NCBI GenBank assembly: GCA_963514095.1
Contig: OY741273.1
Location: 17,107,965 to 17,171,964 of the forward strand
DNA: 64,000 nt
Source: Eutrigla gurnardus
Lineage: Eukaryota; Chordata; Actinopteri; Perciformes; Triglidae
Direction: 5' to 3'
Below, in pieces: positions 1 to 12,487 of this stretch. The first letter of the stretch is position 1. Every line of letters begins with the position of its first letter. The notes beneath the pieces were generated by a model. It did no database searches and had not been told where the DNA came from. It saw only the letters and a program-made list of their open reading frames with translations. Both the position numbers and the translations under genes were made by a program.

Positions 1-48
1 CCAAAGCTTTTTACCAAGTGACATTCAAGACAATGCTGCCCACCACTG

Positions 49-130
49 AACCAGCAGGGCTAGGGCTAACTGTGAACCAGCAGGGCTGACTGTGAACCAG
101 CAGGGCTGACCGTCAACCAGCAAGGCTGCC
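49..130. repeat. 20-bp minisatellite, about 4 copies
   Basis: Four head-to-tail copies of a unit beginning AACCAGCAGGGCT are visible. The first is 26 bp long, apparently through an internal GGGCTA duplication. The next two are 20 bp, and the last (AACCAGCAAGGCT) is partial. Copies differ by one to three bases. No open frame of interest crosses it. Confidence 0.85.
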
Positions 131-605
131 AGGTTTCAGGCTACACCTGGACTCGGGTCTGGCGCAGGGACAAGGACAACTCGTTTAGCATGACTAGAGC
201 ACCATAACCCCCTGCATTGTTTTACATTCCAGCTAAAACACGCACTACATGTAAACACTCAGAACGTTCTGGTGTTACGTAACAAACGTTACATTCCCAC
301 CACGCGCGGACAGTGCGCACCTTCTTGTGTCAAACTTTGGCCGCCATACTGTCGCTTTGCCCTCCCTCTCCCCGATGCACGTCACTCTGCTACAAAGTAG
401 ACTCGTCCGAGATGAACTGCGCCTCACCTGGAAAGTAGCCGGGAGCAGGCGGCGGCAGCAGGAGGCGGAGCCTAAATCTGCGTTTCCACCGGCCTTCGAA
501 GATTTAACATGAAGTCATAGAAAAAGTAACATCATCTTAGACGCGATCCGTAGGTTATCTGCAGTTCGCATTTATTCATGTGTTCATAAATATATGTGGA
601 AATCA

Positions 606-686
606 GAATCAGAATGATTTAGTTATCCCTCGGGAAATTGTACAGCTGCAGTTGCTTTAAAGAAAGAAAGAAAGAAAGAAAGAGAG
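606..686. repeat. Dispersed repeat end with (AAAG)n tail
   Basis: The text reads CAGAATCAGAAT, then a degenerate version of the TTTATTGATCCC...GGGAAATTG motif common in dispersed fish repeats, and ends in about six AAAG units at 659-686. It looks like a short retroposed end. I recognise the motif but cannot assign the family. Confidence 0.5.
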
Positions 687-1005
687 TCAAATAAGTTTAA
701 CAATTTTAAGTATAAAATAATGCCACTAAATATGAACATTATGTATGTATATAAAACATTATACGGTATAGTATATCTGCTGTTGAGGTAGTAGTATCAT
801 AGAATCTAGTGCACAGAAGTAAAGCTTGACAGTTATGTTGTATTAGATTGTGTGTGTGTGTTTCTGGCGGGTTTTTTTTATGTCTGTCTCTTAGTGCACA
901 CTGTAGGCCTTATAGATCAGATCTACGTTCATATTGTGCAGCTATATAACAGTAAATGTACAAAAAACAAATGTCTTCATATTTTATTTATGTATTTATG
1001 TATAT

Positions 1006-1047
1006 ATTGATTGGATCCTGATATTTATGTATCAGGATCCAATCAAT
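1006..1047. repeat. Perfect inverted repeat (hairpin), 18-bp arms
   Basis: The arms at 1006-1023 and 1030-1047 are perfect reverse complements (ATTGATTGGATCCTGATA in the left arm), separated by the 6-nt loop TTTATG. Each arm contains a GGATCC site. There is no T-run or gene context to suggest a terminator. It may be a transposon relic or a cruciform-prone site. Confidence 0.9.
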
Positions 1048-1610
1048 TTTTCTTCTTGGACAACGAAATATGAGGCATGCTTATATCAGCTCCAGCAAAC
1101 CATAATATGACATCCATCCATCTATCAATCTGCAACTTTTCATGGCATTGAGTTAGAGAAGGTCATCTTTACAACAACCAAATCACATCCCTCCCAGCGT
1201 TATGTCCTGCTGCCTTTCCGGTTTCACTCACTAGCTAGATACAGTTGGATAAACGTGTGGGGTCCCCAGTCTGCAGTTCTGAGTCACACTGTGGATCATT
1301 TTAACTTTAGATTTGTTTTGAGATAAAAACAGATTATTTCTACATACAGGTGTAATCGTTGGCTGATACAGCTTCTCTTTCTACTCCCAGTGCATTATCA
1401 GTGAGTATCTTTTCTAATCAGCACCACGGTTCTTATGAACGGATAAAAAGCTCATTAAGTCAGAATATAATGTCTCTGTTAATCCTAAAATAATGGCATT
1501 GGCGATAAAAAACATTTGTGCTTCAGGTTTCTCATGAAACTGTTCGATAGCATATCTGATCTTTGTCCGGATTATAATATATTTTCAAATAAACAGCTTG
1601 TATCTTGCCC

Positions 1611-1652
1611 AATAATAATAATAATAATAATAATAGTAATAATAATAATAAT
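1611..1652. repeat. (AAT)n microsatellite
   Basis: About 14 trinucleotide units with one interruption (AGT at about 1635). Open frames crossing it translate as polyisoleucine and are not genes. Confidence 0.95.
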
Positions 1653-2934
1653 ATATGGGCTTGGCACCCTGTCCTATCAGCAGCACTTCATCATTGTACA
1701 CTTCATGGCTGTACAAACTGGGTGCAGCAGTATTTATTCATTCAGTGTTCATAGTCAGTTTACTGGCAGCTGAATACATTTAAATACTAAATACAGATCG
1801 AGGTAAGATGAAAGTGTAGTTACTGCAATTAATGCAGGATGTATACTGCTCAAGGGCAAGAAACACAATTAGACAAAAGGTTTAAAGGAACAGGTTGCAG
1901 AGACGCATGTCAAGCAGCTAGACCATGAAACCGCACAAAGCCAACGGAGATTTTAAACTGAAGTGTGTCGGACAGCTGATCGATGACTTAGAAAGATGAC
2001 AGTGTCACATCTGCTGATGAGAAAACTTCACCTTCCAGCCTTTAACTTTCCAAGTCCTCAACAAGGAAACATTCTCTTGTTCTACAACCACCAGCTTCGG
2101 TATGGTGCAATGTATTCTAAAGTCACTTTTATGTTGTTTCAACCTGTTCTTATTTGCAACTCGTCACATATGGTCAGTAGGTTTCGGCACCAAAACTACG
2201 TGGGTTCAGGGGCGTCAGCAGCATTTTATATGTGGGGGGGTCCCGACACCCCAAATATGGTGGCGACGCCCATGATTGGGTTATTTAAAAGATGGTGGTT
2301 TGGGTTTAGTATGAGATGTAGCTCAAGTATTGGCCCAAGTTACATTAACATCATAATCTGAAATAAGTCGAGGCTGTATTTTGGTTTCACACGGGACACA
2401 AACACGGGTCTCCTGGGTCCTTTGTTTCATACATCCATCCATTTGACCTCCTCCAGACTATGTTGCGGACCTTGTTACAGACATGTGGCAGTCTTTGTTG
2501 CAGACATTGCTGAAGACAGTGTTGCAGACTGTGTTACAGGCGGCGCTGTTCTCGGGTAATCTATCTTTTGGCGTGAGTGGCGAAGTTGAAAGGCCGGTGC
2601 ATCTCATAGCTAAAGGCTGCCAGCGCTATCAGACGCTAACAGAAGTGACAAATCATCCGTATTCAGTGACCTGGTAATAAAAAAGCCTTTTTCGCAGCCT
2701 GCTGTCCCTATATTGACGTTCCCGTACAATGAAACTGCATCATCAGTTACTGTTGTTTCCTCAGAGATAGTGTTGCTCTACTGGACTCTAGCCATTTATT
2801 GTTAATAACTGTATTCTATCAAGTTTTTTCAACATTGTCTCTTCTGTTTTTCTATATTTTCATATCGATGTGTGCTCTATGAAACATGCTGTGACTGTTG
2901 TTTGTGCTGTATAAGTCATGGTCATCAGTATGTT

Positions 2935-3640
2935 AAGGCCATCACACACCGCCCAGACGTCCAACTGCCTTATCCGACCACTCTCCGCCCACTCTGTTGC
3001 CTCTCGTCTGACCCGTTCGGCAGAAAAGTTGCGTTGTACACACCGCTTCGACGTGCTTCCGACAACACAGCAGCGTGTACGTTCTGCGCTTGCGCGAGAT
3101 GCAATAAGCCTCCTTAACAGCGGGTGGCGCTAGTCTCGTGCCAGTACTCCAAAACAGGAAAACAGGAAATGACGGAACAGAGTGCAGATAAAAACAATGC
3201 ACACACAGTCTTGGTTCAGTATTCGTTCGACTCGAGAAGACCTTTGTGGACTAAATACTTGGCATTTCTGGAAAGATGACTCTGGCTAGGGTGACACTCG
3301 CGTTGTGTGCTCACGGGCTCATTATTTTACGAAGACGTCGTCTCAGTAGGGAACGAGTAATACGGAGTTTACCATCGTCACTTCCGCCCCGCCCACACAC
3401 CGCCATTGGATACTCTGATTCGCTAGCACACCGCCAATCAGAGTATCCAATGGCTCAGACGTCCAACAGCCCACCTCCTCAGACTTCGCATGCTCAGTCT
3501 GATCAGACAACGTCCGCGCGGCTCCGAAATCTTCCGACGCAGCTGTACACACCAAACATATGTGTTCCCGACCTCGTCCGAGCCTCTCCAAACACTTCAG
3601 ACGTCAAACGGTTGGGCCGGTGTGTTCCTGCCTTTAATTG
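2935..3640. mobile_element. CpG-rich segment, likely old DNA-transposon debris
   Basis: Two parts, about 2940-3110 and 3450-3625, share words such as CAGACGTCCAAC, GTACACACC and CTTCCGAC, and are richer in CpG than the surroundings. Near the left edge CACACACCGCCCAGACGTCC, and near the right edge (reverse strand) ACACACCGGCCCAACCG, look like diverged versions of one end sequence. A hairpin lies between them. I infer one or two degraded non-autonomous elements. No target-site duplication was found. Confidence 0.35.
3402..3454. repeat. Perfect inverted repeat (hairpin), 19-bp arms
   Basis: The arms at 3402-3420 and 3436-3454 are exact reverse complements (core CCATTGGATACTCTGATT), with a 15-nt loop. 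Each arm carries an ATTGG/CCAAT pentamer. It sits inside the CpG-rich repeat-like segment, so it may be the internal palindrome of a foldback element. Confidence 0.9.
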
Positions 3641-4980
3641 AACCTCATGCAGACAGAGAAACCAAAAGTACATTTGATCAAAGGAACAGTGTTGAATCCT
3701 GACAAAGCAACATATTCTAAACTACAGTGGGACAACAGCAGTCATGTATCACCGAGCTGTTGCAGAAAAAGACAAATCCAAATCATAAAAACTACCACAA
3801 TTAGCCTTCTATCTATTCACCATGTGCAGAGATCAAACCTGCTGCCAGCTGCTGCCGCCGTCAGCAGAAACTCCATGTGTGCGATGAGGATCACGAGTGG
3901 GACACACTCTGCATGCTTCATCCATATAGAAGAGACTCAGAATAAAAAGTCTCTCTGCTCATTGTCTGCTGAGCTTTGAAGCAACTTGACGACTGATTTG
4001 TCCTCCAATCAAAACACTGAAGGACACCACCTGACCCCGCCTCTCGTTCTTTCTCCATCTGGTCGAAATGACAGGTGAACAACAACCATTAGCCTCCGCC
4101 TCTCTACGCCTTATTGTCTTGTCTTTCGTTCTCACTCTCCATTTAACCCATTATCTAATCCGTCCTGTATCTCCTCTTTTTTCTGATTCCAGTCGTGATG
4201 CTGTCGATTTTTTATGATACACACCAGATTGCTGCTGGTAGTGGTGGTGTGTGTGAGCCGGTATGTGCGTGCAGGTGGGGTTGTGAGAGTTGTGTATTAG
4301 CAGGGTTTGTGTCTGTGTTATCTTCTACCTTGTTGTGAGGCGGTTCATTACAGAAGATCAGATGCTGCAGCGGTGGCAGCTGCTCAGGAATTTGGAAGTT
4401 GTTAGAGGGAGTTAGAGAAAGGGGAGGATGGAGGGGCGAGGGATGCAGAGAGGAGAGACATATTTCTAGACAGATAGGGAGCTAAACACTAACCTTTACC
4501 TCACTTACACAGAAGACAAGTGTGACAGTTGGGGAACACATCAAATCTGCTGTTTACCTCCTTATTGCAACTCTTATTTTCTCTGTATGTGCTCATTGTT
4601 GTCATGCTTTCATAGATTTGCAACCAAGGATACCTGGTTGTCTGGTAACGAGGTCGCACTGTGTTGTTGGCACACGGAGAGAAACGGGTAGAAAATGCAA
4701 ATGAGCTGCTCATTATGCATTAAAATCCCTCGGAACTAAAAAATAACTGTCAGATTTGTGTATATTTAAAAAATAAATTAAATTACTTTGTTTTGTTGTT
4801 CTTTTTTTATTATCCAAATACATCAACATACTTGCCGACTTTAACAAAGTTAAATACTTCTACTTATTATATTATAACAGGTGTATTTACCGTTTGCAAC
4901 ACAGAGAAGAAGTAAATGCCTTTTTTTTTTAATCATTACCTCCATTGCTAATATCTCTCTTCATGGCAACTGTACAGAGG
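3641..4980. other. Non-coding stretch, no gene seen
   Basis: No credible open frame, RNA gene or long repeat. A GT-rich patch at 4230-4330 and AT-rich DNA from about 4735 to 4870 are the only compositional features. Confidence 0.6.
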
Positions 4981-4987
4981 TGAAGTA

Positions 4988-4994
4988 TCTCTCT

Positions 4995-5058
<64 letters not shown>
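4988..5058. repeat. (CT)n(GT)n compound microsatellite
   Basis: A short CT run at about 4988-4998 passes directly into about 30 GT units ending at 5058. Frames across it translate as alternating Cys-Val. Confidence 0.95.
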
Positions 5059-5062
<4 letters not shown>

Positions 5063-7700
5063 TAGTATAATGACTTGCTGGATGCAGTGAGCTGTTGAGC
5101 TGTCTTGGTGGTTTTGAAGCAGAGACAGCGTTTACTCCACCGAGTGGAAGATGTTAATTGTTACTTTATGTTAGCCTGATGTATTATTGAGGAACAAATC
5201 ACCGTTATGATATTATCTTAATCTTCTTTTACTTTTAATTAAGTCAATTAAGTTTTATTGTGCATCGAGATCAAGATCAGCATGATGAGTCAGTCGCTCA
5301 AAATAATCGCCGTAATTAAAAGAATAATAAATCGTTTTAAAAATGTATGAAGTTAAACTTCAGAGTCCCCTTGGAGGAACAAGTTTCTGACTTGCAGAAA
5401 GTCACCACTGGACAGAGTTGAAGAAGAAAGCAATGCAACACAATAAGCTGTGTCCTGAGGGGTAAAACACAGCAGGCAAGTAAGAAGCACATTCTGTTGA
5501 TATATACATTAAGACAATGTTATGTGCAGCACTGGCCAGGTTGCATTGTCATTTCTTTAATTGCTTCCAAACATCCAGGCTGGATTATCTGCATTCTGCA
5601 GATAAAGGAAGGAGAAGAAAAAGTCAGGCTACTGGAGTCAAGATGCGTGATCTGGGGAGCTAATGTGAAAAGCTTCTTTTTTGGAGCACCAACACATCAG
5701 CACAGGGAAATATCAACAGATATGAATTCTCATGCATCGACATGTCAGGACCGGACACCACAGTGTGTGTTGGTTATATAGAAAAGAAGTCCTAGTTAAT
5801 ATGCATATTATATAATCAATGTCCATGTTTTGATTTTCGGTTAATCAGAAAATGCTGTCAACTGTCATAAAGCATCATTTTTTTGTCAGAACATGTTGTA
5901 AATCAGACTATAAATGCATTAGAACTTTTCTGAAATGTTATGTTTAGATATGCAGATGAAGGATTATCTAGGGGAAAATACCTTTGGATGATAAGAGCAT
6001 AATTTCTTTTTTTTTCCTGTGTTGTCTCCCCTCAAGGTAGAATACCAAACAAGAGTAGAACCTTTTGACTTGGAACAAAGCCCTGATCTATTGAACTGTG
6101 TGCCAGTGTGGCAGTTAGCCAGCTAGAACAATAACCTTAAACTGAAGCAGCCAAATGGAATTCAACCATCATTCATTTTATTATTTACAACTTTAGTTTC
6201 CTACCGAGACAAAAGGAATGACTCTGTGTAACTACAAGCCAGTCCGAAATGAGAAGCTTCCATGCCAAGACAATATCTCAAGTCATGATATGAGATGTGA
6301 CATATGCATGCAGTTTGAAAGGTGGCATGGCTGCCTGTATTTGATGTTTGCACCAAATCAGGGTGCAACAAGTCACAGAGGAAAGCACCTGCCCCCCCAC
6401 TCTAAACCTCTCTATTTAACATCTCAATAAAGCAAACTTTGTTTCAAAACACAGGATGGAAAGAGTCATTCCAGTCCATTTCGATTCTATGTAAGAAATG
6501 TGCTGCACATCGCATGTGAACCGTACTCAACATTGCAGCCAACCAGCCATTTAATGGAAATGTCACAGATTTTCCAGGTGAGGGACCGGAGTGTAAAAGA
6601 AGACCCATTTTCAGCTGCATCCTTTGAGGACAAATAAAACAGCAGGTGTGGAGGGATTTATTGAGATGCTACTGATCCATGAAGAAGTTTTCTCCTTCCC
6701 AATATCTCATGCTCTACTGAGAGGTCAGAGGTCACGAGTCAGTGTTCTGCACAGTGACATGGACTGGACGTGTAGCTACAGGATGCTCGCTGGTGACTGT
6801 CACCCTGCTGTTGAGCTGCATTCAATAATGTTTCATTTGCCGGTGCGACTTTTGGTCGAACTCTTAATTAAATATCCTCAAAATGTCACCAGAACAGATT
6901 TCATTGTGCATCTTTGTGTGTGGCACCTAGAAGGATTATAGGCATCCTGGCTTCCTTTTTACCATCACTCCTTACATAACTATCATGTTCTAGGTGTCAT
7001 GGTTTTGTTTTCACATAATAATATATAATAATAAACAGTTAAGCGACGTTAAAAAGGAAAACAACTGTTAAAGAACATAACAGGTAAACAACCTGTTCAT
7101 TAACCCGCTCTCTAAACACAAACATGTCACCTCCTGTTTAGTTGATCATTGTGGATGTTGAACACGTTCAGCAGTCACAGAGTAAAAGCGTTAACAGCGT
7201 GATCTGAAGAGCCCCTCCCTCATCTAATGATGTGTCCATTAGCAGCGTTAGAGATCGGGGGAAGGTCATTATGGTAAGCAGGGCGGCCTAATTGTTAACA
7301 CCATGCTGCAACAGTCCAAACATTCAACAAACTCCTGATTTAACACAAACATCTCATAACGCAAGGAAGGCATTTGTGCTCACTGTCACCTGGTCGCAGT
7401 TGTGAAACAGAATACATTACATCTGTTTGGAATAAGGAAGCGTATTCCAATCTTGCACATCACTGAGCCCACTTTTGATGCAAAAGAAGATAATTGAATA
7501 ATGTTCCGTGATGCCGTCTCATTGAGGGAGTCGAACCATTTCAATGATTATTCTTTTGCGTTTGGAATTTGAACCATGCATGGTCGACATGCACACTTTA
7601 GTCTGAACTAATCCCTCTCACAGTATATGCAACGTTTAGCTCAGGGGGGATTGGAGAGCACTGATAAGAGTCTCACCCCCGAAAGCTAAATTGTTGCAAA
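5059..7700. other. Non-coding stretch, no gene seen
   Basis: AT-rich DNA without long open frames, duplications or inverted repeats that I could support. The frames of 94 and 105 codons at 5497-5781 and 6624-6941 have no recognisable motif and no splice context. Confidence 0.6.
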
Positions 7701-7710
7701 ATGATTGTTG

Positions 7711-7990
7711 TTCCGATGCCCCACGGGACGATATTATCACGATTCTTAAATCACGATTCAATCTTGGGATAAATTTTGCAATATGCTGAGTATTCCGATA
7801 ACATACATTGTGATTTATTGCAAATTGTACAGTTTGTAAACATCTGTTTAATCTATTAAATTTACATTTTCCCCAATCTCGCTGACTTGAGTGCAGTTTG
7901 GAGCGTGGGCCACTGACCAAGTATTGCATTGGGAGAGAGGACGTGTTGGTTATCTCAGCATTCACATGAAAACATTCTTTGTTCACTTAG
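7711..7990 (-). mobile_element. Fragment of a short hAT-like element (inferred)
   Basis: The reverse strand reads AATCGTGATTTAAGAATCGTG, then ATAATATCGTCCCGTGGGGC, a sequence style seen at the ends of short hAT-type elements in fish. The opposite terminus and a target duplication were not found. The 116-codon minus-strand frame here (7636-7986) is probably chance within the repeat. Confidence 0.4.
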
Positions 7991-8454
7991 CCAATAATTA
8001 CTCCAAACACACGCTGTAATGTGGAGACTGTTTGGGTTGTGTGAGCCGGCCGAGTGTACGACGTAGCCTTGCCCTTGGGTAAATCTATAAGCCACAGACC
8101 CCTGCTCTGTAATTATGTTAATATGTCATGCATTATTAACATGCAATATAATTCGTTGCTTGAGGATCCTCTTATCAGGTTGAGACATATCGCTGGCCGA
8201 TCGTGTGTGTGAGCCGAGCCAAACAACAGGGTAATTTAATCTGGATGAGCAGTGGAGCTGTTAGCTGCTGGAGTCACTCTCCACCACTTAGAGGCTGCCA
8301 GACTAATAGTTCAGGGGCTTTAGATCAGTTTTCTAATTTCTCATTTAAATGCCTGGATTTTAACCAATTGAGAGACTTGATGTGAAACCCACTCTCTGTT
8401 ATCCCTTCAGGTATTTCATCCCGACAACGTGCTTCTTGGTCAGTGCTTCTTAGT

Positions 8455-8720
8455 GTCTGATACTGACGCCTATTTAGCATGTTTTTAAGTGACACATCTA
8501 CCCACTGCATTATGGGTCGAGCTACAGACGCAGTATGAGTATAGATAGTTCACACATGGAGGGAGGGAGCCGAGGTGGACGGGTCAAACAAACATAGGAG
8601 TCTGGGAGGCTTCTGTTTGTGTTAGTAACGTGAATCTGTTGATAGAGACGTGACTGATGTGAGTCAGTCAAGTTAACATCAACCATGCTCTTTTCCAAAA
8701 CCTAACAAACCTTCCAAAAC
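8455..8720. repeat. Dispersed repeat, copy 1 (pairs with 20082-20640)
   Basis: It shares with the copy near 20.1-20.6 kb the order CATCTACCCACTGCATTATG (versus CACCCGCTGGATTATG), then CGCAGTATGA / CGTAGTATGA, then an identical 24-nt stretch beginning AGTTAACATCAACCATGCTC (8671-8694 versus 20606-20629), then an AACCTAAC-type segment. This is an old interspersed family. I cannot name its class. Confidence 0.65.
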
Positions 8721-8729
8721 CACGGACTT

Positions 8730-9390
8730 TTATTTTGAAAAGACACTACGCATGTATTGACTCGAGCAAAAGTCCCACTACAGGGAACGTAGAGCGTCAC
8801 AGTCAGACGCTTTGGAATGAGAATGTGATGCCTGTATCAAGGATGGAGCTGGGTGAAACCGCGTCAGCTATCAGACATGCAGATTAGAATAAATCACATC
8901 AAACAATCTGCATGTCTCCTGGATTGTTTTGCATCATTTAATTTACTTTAACTCTCTTTATGTTTACTTGTGTTTTGCTAAATTAAAATCTTAAATCACA
9001 TCCAGAAAGGGACTTCCAGCTAGGTTAGCAGACATACTCACAACCTGGGATCACAAAACATTACATGACCAGACAATAAATTGGATATTGCAGCACCGGG
9101 AGAACAAACAACTACGGGGAGGAATGAGTAAAACACACTTTTTTCCCCCAGGAACTATAATTTGAGAAAAGAAAGCACAGGTAAGTGTGGAGGATGATAT
9201 ACAACCGTGTGGCTGCAGGCGAGGCATCTATTCTCCTTCCCAGCTCCCCAGAGGCCAACAGCACTAACTTCTAGCATTACACACACTTAACTGAGTCCAG
9301 GCAAACACATGACACATTCTCACACCACGCAGCAGGAGGCTGCTGTAGCTGCTCCTTCTCTGGCTGCCACCTCGGCATCTAACAAGGTTG
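8730..9390. other. Non-coding stretch, no gene seen
   Basis: No open frame, repeat pair or RNA-like structure supported here. Confidence 0.6.
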
Positions 9391-9397
9391 TAATGTT

Positions 9398-10080
9398 CTA
9401 TTCATTGTGTTCCACTGGATGCCAGATGTGAAAGGGGAAACTATACATTGTTGCTGGTGAGCAAGAAGCAAGAAGTGCACCAGAATCAAAAGGAAAACAA
9501 TGAATAAGGGATAAGACAGAACTCACTGGAGAGAATGTCTCTTCAACTATTTCAAAAAGTGGGAAGCAACTGAATTCAGAACTTTCACAGATGTCCTGGT
9601 GACGGAAGAAGACAACAATAGGATGAGCATGACCCTCAAACTGCCACTGAAACGGCTTCCACAGTCGAGGAGGAAATGGACAAAAAGTGCTGCCTTGTCT
9701 CGTGTCAGTCTCCATTTTAACATAGAAACATGCTGCTGGGAACCCAGTGGGCGCTTCCTCCAGTTGCCGTGACAATGAACAACATCGAGGATGTAGCTTC
9801 TGCTCTGAATGTTACCTCACTGAAAAACAACCCACCAGGCTGTGATGGAGGAACACCCCTGTACTCCTCTCTTGGGTTCGGCCCTCCTGATGTTTCCTCA
9901 AGAACTACAAGAAATGTTTCAAAGTGCTTGGCGACCAAGCTCATGTCAATTCTCAAAGCCTTCCTAGCAAGTTCACGTAAGGCAGGATCCCAGCTCTGCT
10001 TTGCACTGTCCTGACATTTGATACAGAGTTGAACTTTTCTTAAAGTCTTTGCTGAATTTCACAGTAAAATGATGTTGTAA
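9398..10080 (-). other. Coding-like minus-strand stretch in two frames, unidentified
   Basis: On the minus strand one frame is open from about 10080 down to 9717 (about 120 codons, with no ATG until about 9956). A second frame is open from 9775 to the stop at 9398 (125 codons), overlapping the first by about 59 bp. The translations have mixed, protein-like composition. Frame one contains RELARKALRIDMSLVAKHFE, then ETSGGPNPREE. Frame two contains FCPFPPRLWKPFQWQFEGH. The arrangement could be a frameshifted pseudogene or retrocopy, two exons of a host gene (AGTGAG|GTAACA in frame one could be a donor), or chance. I do not recognise the family and propose no function. Confidence 0.25.
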
Positions 10081-10120
10081 CATTTCTTACTGAAGTCCAA
10101 GGAGGTAAACAGTTTGACAG

Positions 10121-10353
10121 TCATCCATCCATCTATTTATCCATCCATTTATCCATCCATCCATCCATCCATCGTCCGCTTATCCTGTATTCAGGGTCGC
10201 AGGTAACCATACACACTCACATTCACATTCATTTAGAATCATCAATGAACCTATGCCCATCCTGCATGTCTTTGGACTGTGGGAGGAAGCCGGAGAACCC
10301 ACGCTCACACGGGGAGAACATGCAAACTCCTACCAGAAGGAACCCGGACCGAG
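10121..10353 (-). mobile_element. tRNA-derived SINE copy, truncated and internally deleted
   Basis: Same family as the complete copy at 12488-12857. The plus strand starts with CATCCATC iterations (the reversed GATG-type tail), then CGCTTATCCTGTATTCAGGG. About 100 bp of the middle is missing, and the text continues TTTGGACTGTGGGAGGAAGC and CGGGGAGAACATGCAAACTC. The tRNA-like head is lost. No convincing target-site duplication was found. Confidence 0.8.
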
Positions 10354-12475
10354 CCTTGTTCTTTCATGCTGTGTTCAGTTTTGCATCACATCATTGATAA
10401 AAAGGCTTATGCCTATGTCATATCTGAAGCCTTTTTTTCCCTCACATGAAAAGGCTCTAGTTTGCACTGGAGCATGTAAAGAGGATTTGGTGAAGGATCA
10501 TAGAAAAGGCAGAGAGCTGACTGGAGTCATGTTAGACAGACAGGAAGGATGAGAGAGACTCACAGAAAGAGTGTGAGAGGCAAGCATAACGAAACAGTCA
10601 CTGGGAGAGATACCTGTGCTCCTCTATTGAAGTCTGTTCAGTTCAGACAACATAATAAATGTGTTGTCTCTGTCTCATCGCCTCTGCTCGGTACACCATC
10701 GCTACACCTTATAAAACACAGTCCAACTACAACTAACAACTAATAACTACAATCACTGTAGTCCTGACATTAAACACATAGTCATGGTGACTGCTCCATC
10801 CTAAAGATCATCCTCGATGGCAGCTGGAACAAAGAAAGTGTACATATGTCAATGCGAAGGCTGGTTGGGGATGTTTCTAGGCCTCTGAATGCAGCTTTAA
10901 AATGGAAAGGAAGTATTTTGACACGAGTCGGACGGAAACACACCAGCACTAAATCTCTCTCTGCACTCAATGATCCACCATGACCTCCCTCCAGAGTTCA
11001 CAACAAGCTGTTGTGCTGGGGCTGATATAACCTGTCTGAACTTAACCAACAAAAACTTAAGTGGTCAAGAAAGTGTTTTAAAGCCAGAATGCTAAAACTT
11101 CCGAGGTTACAGCTTCTCCAATCTAAGGATTCACTGTTTTTTATTCAATATACCATGAAAATATGCATTTTTGTATAGACCAAATGATTAACTGATTAAT
11201 CAAGAGAGCACTAAAAACAGTTGACAAACAGCAATAATGACATGCACTCTAAAGTGACAGTCCTCAACCCCAACACTCTGTCTAACCCCTCGCCGTCTGT
11301 GTGAGACACGCCAGGCATCAACAATGTAAACCCACCCATGTTGCTATGAGATGCTGAGAGAAAATGATCCGGGAGTGGTTTGATGTAGTATAGGGAGGGT
11401 GAGAAGGAGGCAAGATAAATGGGTCTTACAAACACTGGATTTTCCACCATGGACCGATGTTCCTGTCCAATATGTTGTTGAGTGATTTGTGTGAGGTGTT
11501 TTCCTTACTTTGCTAACATTTTAATCAAGTGTACATCCTCATGTTAAGCCCAAAAATGTTTTTCTTAAGTCAAACTTAGTGGTTATTTGACAAAACCTGA
11601 GAAAGAAACTTAAGTGACCCTAAGGGCTCTGACCAAATGTCAGTATGAGACAAGTTGGAGTGAGAATGTGTTGGAAGAGACTTCCCGACACGGATGCAGT
11701 TAAAACTGTATTGCTGTGCTTACCAGCCAGTTTCCGTTGTCCAATTAAGAAGCTACATTCAACATTTTATTCTGATAGGACTATCACTGTTCAAATTGTG
11801 TTTACCTGATCTAGAAGATACAGTTCTCTTGTATTTCCACTCAGCATGAGGTCGCTTTGATAGCAGCTGTATCAGATGTAAATGGCTCAGAGAATGGGAC
11901 TTGATTCCTGTGTGCTCTGCCTCGGGGAATAAGAGATAAATTGGAGCTGAGCTCCACTGACAAATAGGTGTCATGTCCAGGGGCTGTGGAGGTAGAACTA
12001 AGCTGCTTCAAGCCACACAAACAAGAGATAAGCTGCTGGCCTACAAGTCACCTCAGCTCAGGCTTAATTCATAAATTTACTTCTTATGGCAGCGCCAACC
12101 CGGAGGGAAGAGGAGTGAGTCTGTAAGATGTTCAAATCCTGAACCAGATGGATTAAGTGGATCAAAAGTCTGCTGCCCTCTTTAAAGGAAGGGAAGGCCC
12201 CTCCTGACAGCGTTAACATCAGCCTGTGATCTTCACTGCACTCCATGAATTAGGAATGAACCATATTCTTTTTTTTATAGTTTTAAAAGTAATATTCTTC
12301 CCAATATCAAATTTGTTATAATTCATAGAAGGATTCACAGAATTAGTTCTCAAGGCCTTGTGAGGGTCTACTTAGTTGCTGACATTCTTTATGAATGTCA
12401 CTTAAAAATAATTCTATAATTTTGTAAGAAATGGCTTTTCAAAGAACACACACGTAACACATCTGCATCTATTAA
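10354..12475. other. Non-coding stretch, no gene seen
   Basis: Only short chance frames of up to about 80 codons. No repeat pairs, microsatellites or inverted repeats that I could support. Confidence 0.6.
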
Positions 12476-12487
12476 CTAGATGAAGTC
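12476..12487. repeat. Target-site duplication of SINE, left copy
   Basis: CTAGATGAAGTC directly precedes the SINE tail and recurs exactly at 12858-12869. Confidence 0.9.

Larger units (their letters stand above)
131..2460. other. Non-coding stretch, no gene seen
   Basis: AT-rich DNA holding only the small repeats and the hairpin listed separately. The short open frames here (61 to 121 codons) have no family-like motifs, and one translates the AAT microsatellite. A G-run near 2235 and degenerate GTTGCAGAC/GTTACAGAC iterations near 2462-2540 suggest old repeat debris. Confidence 0.6.
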
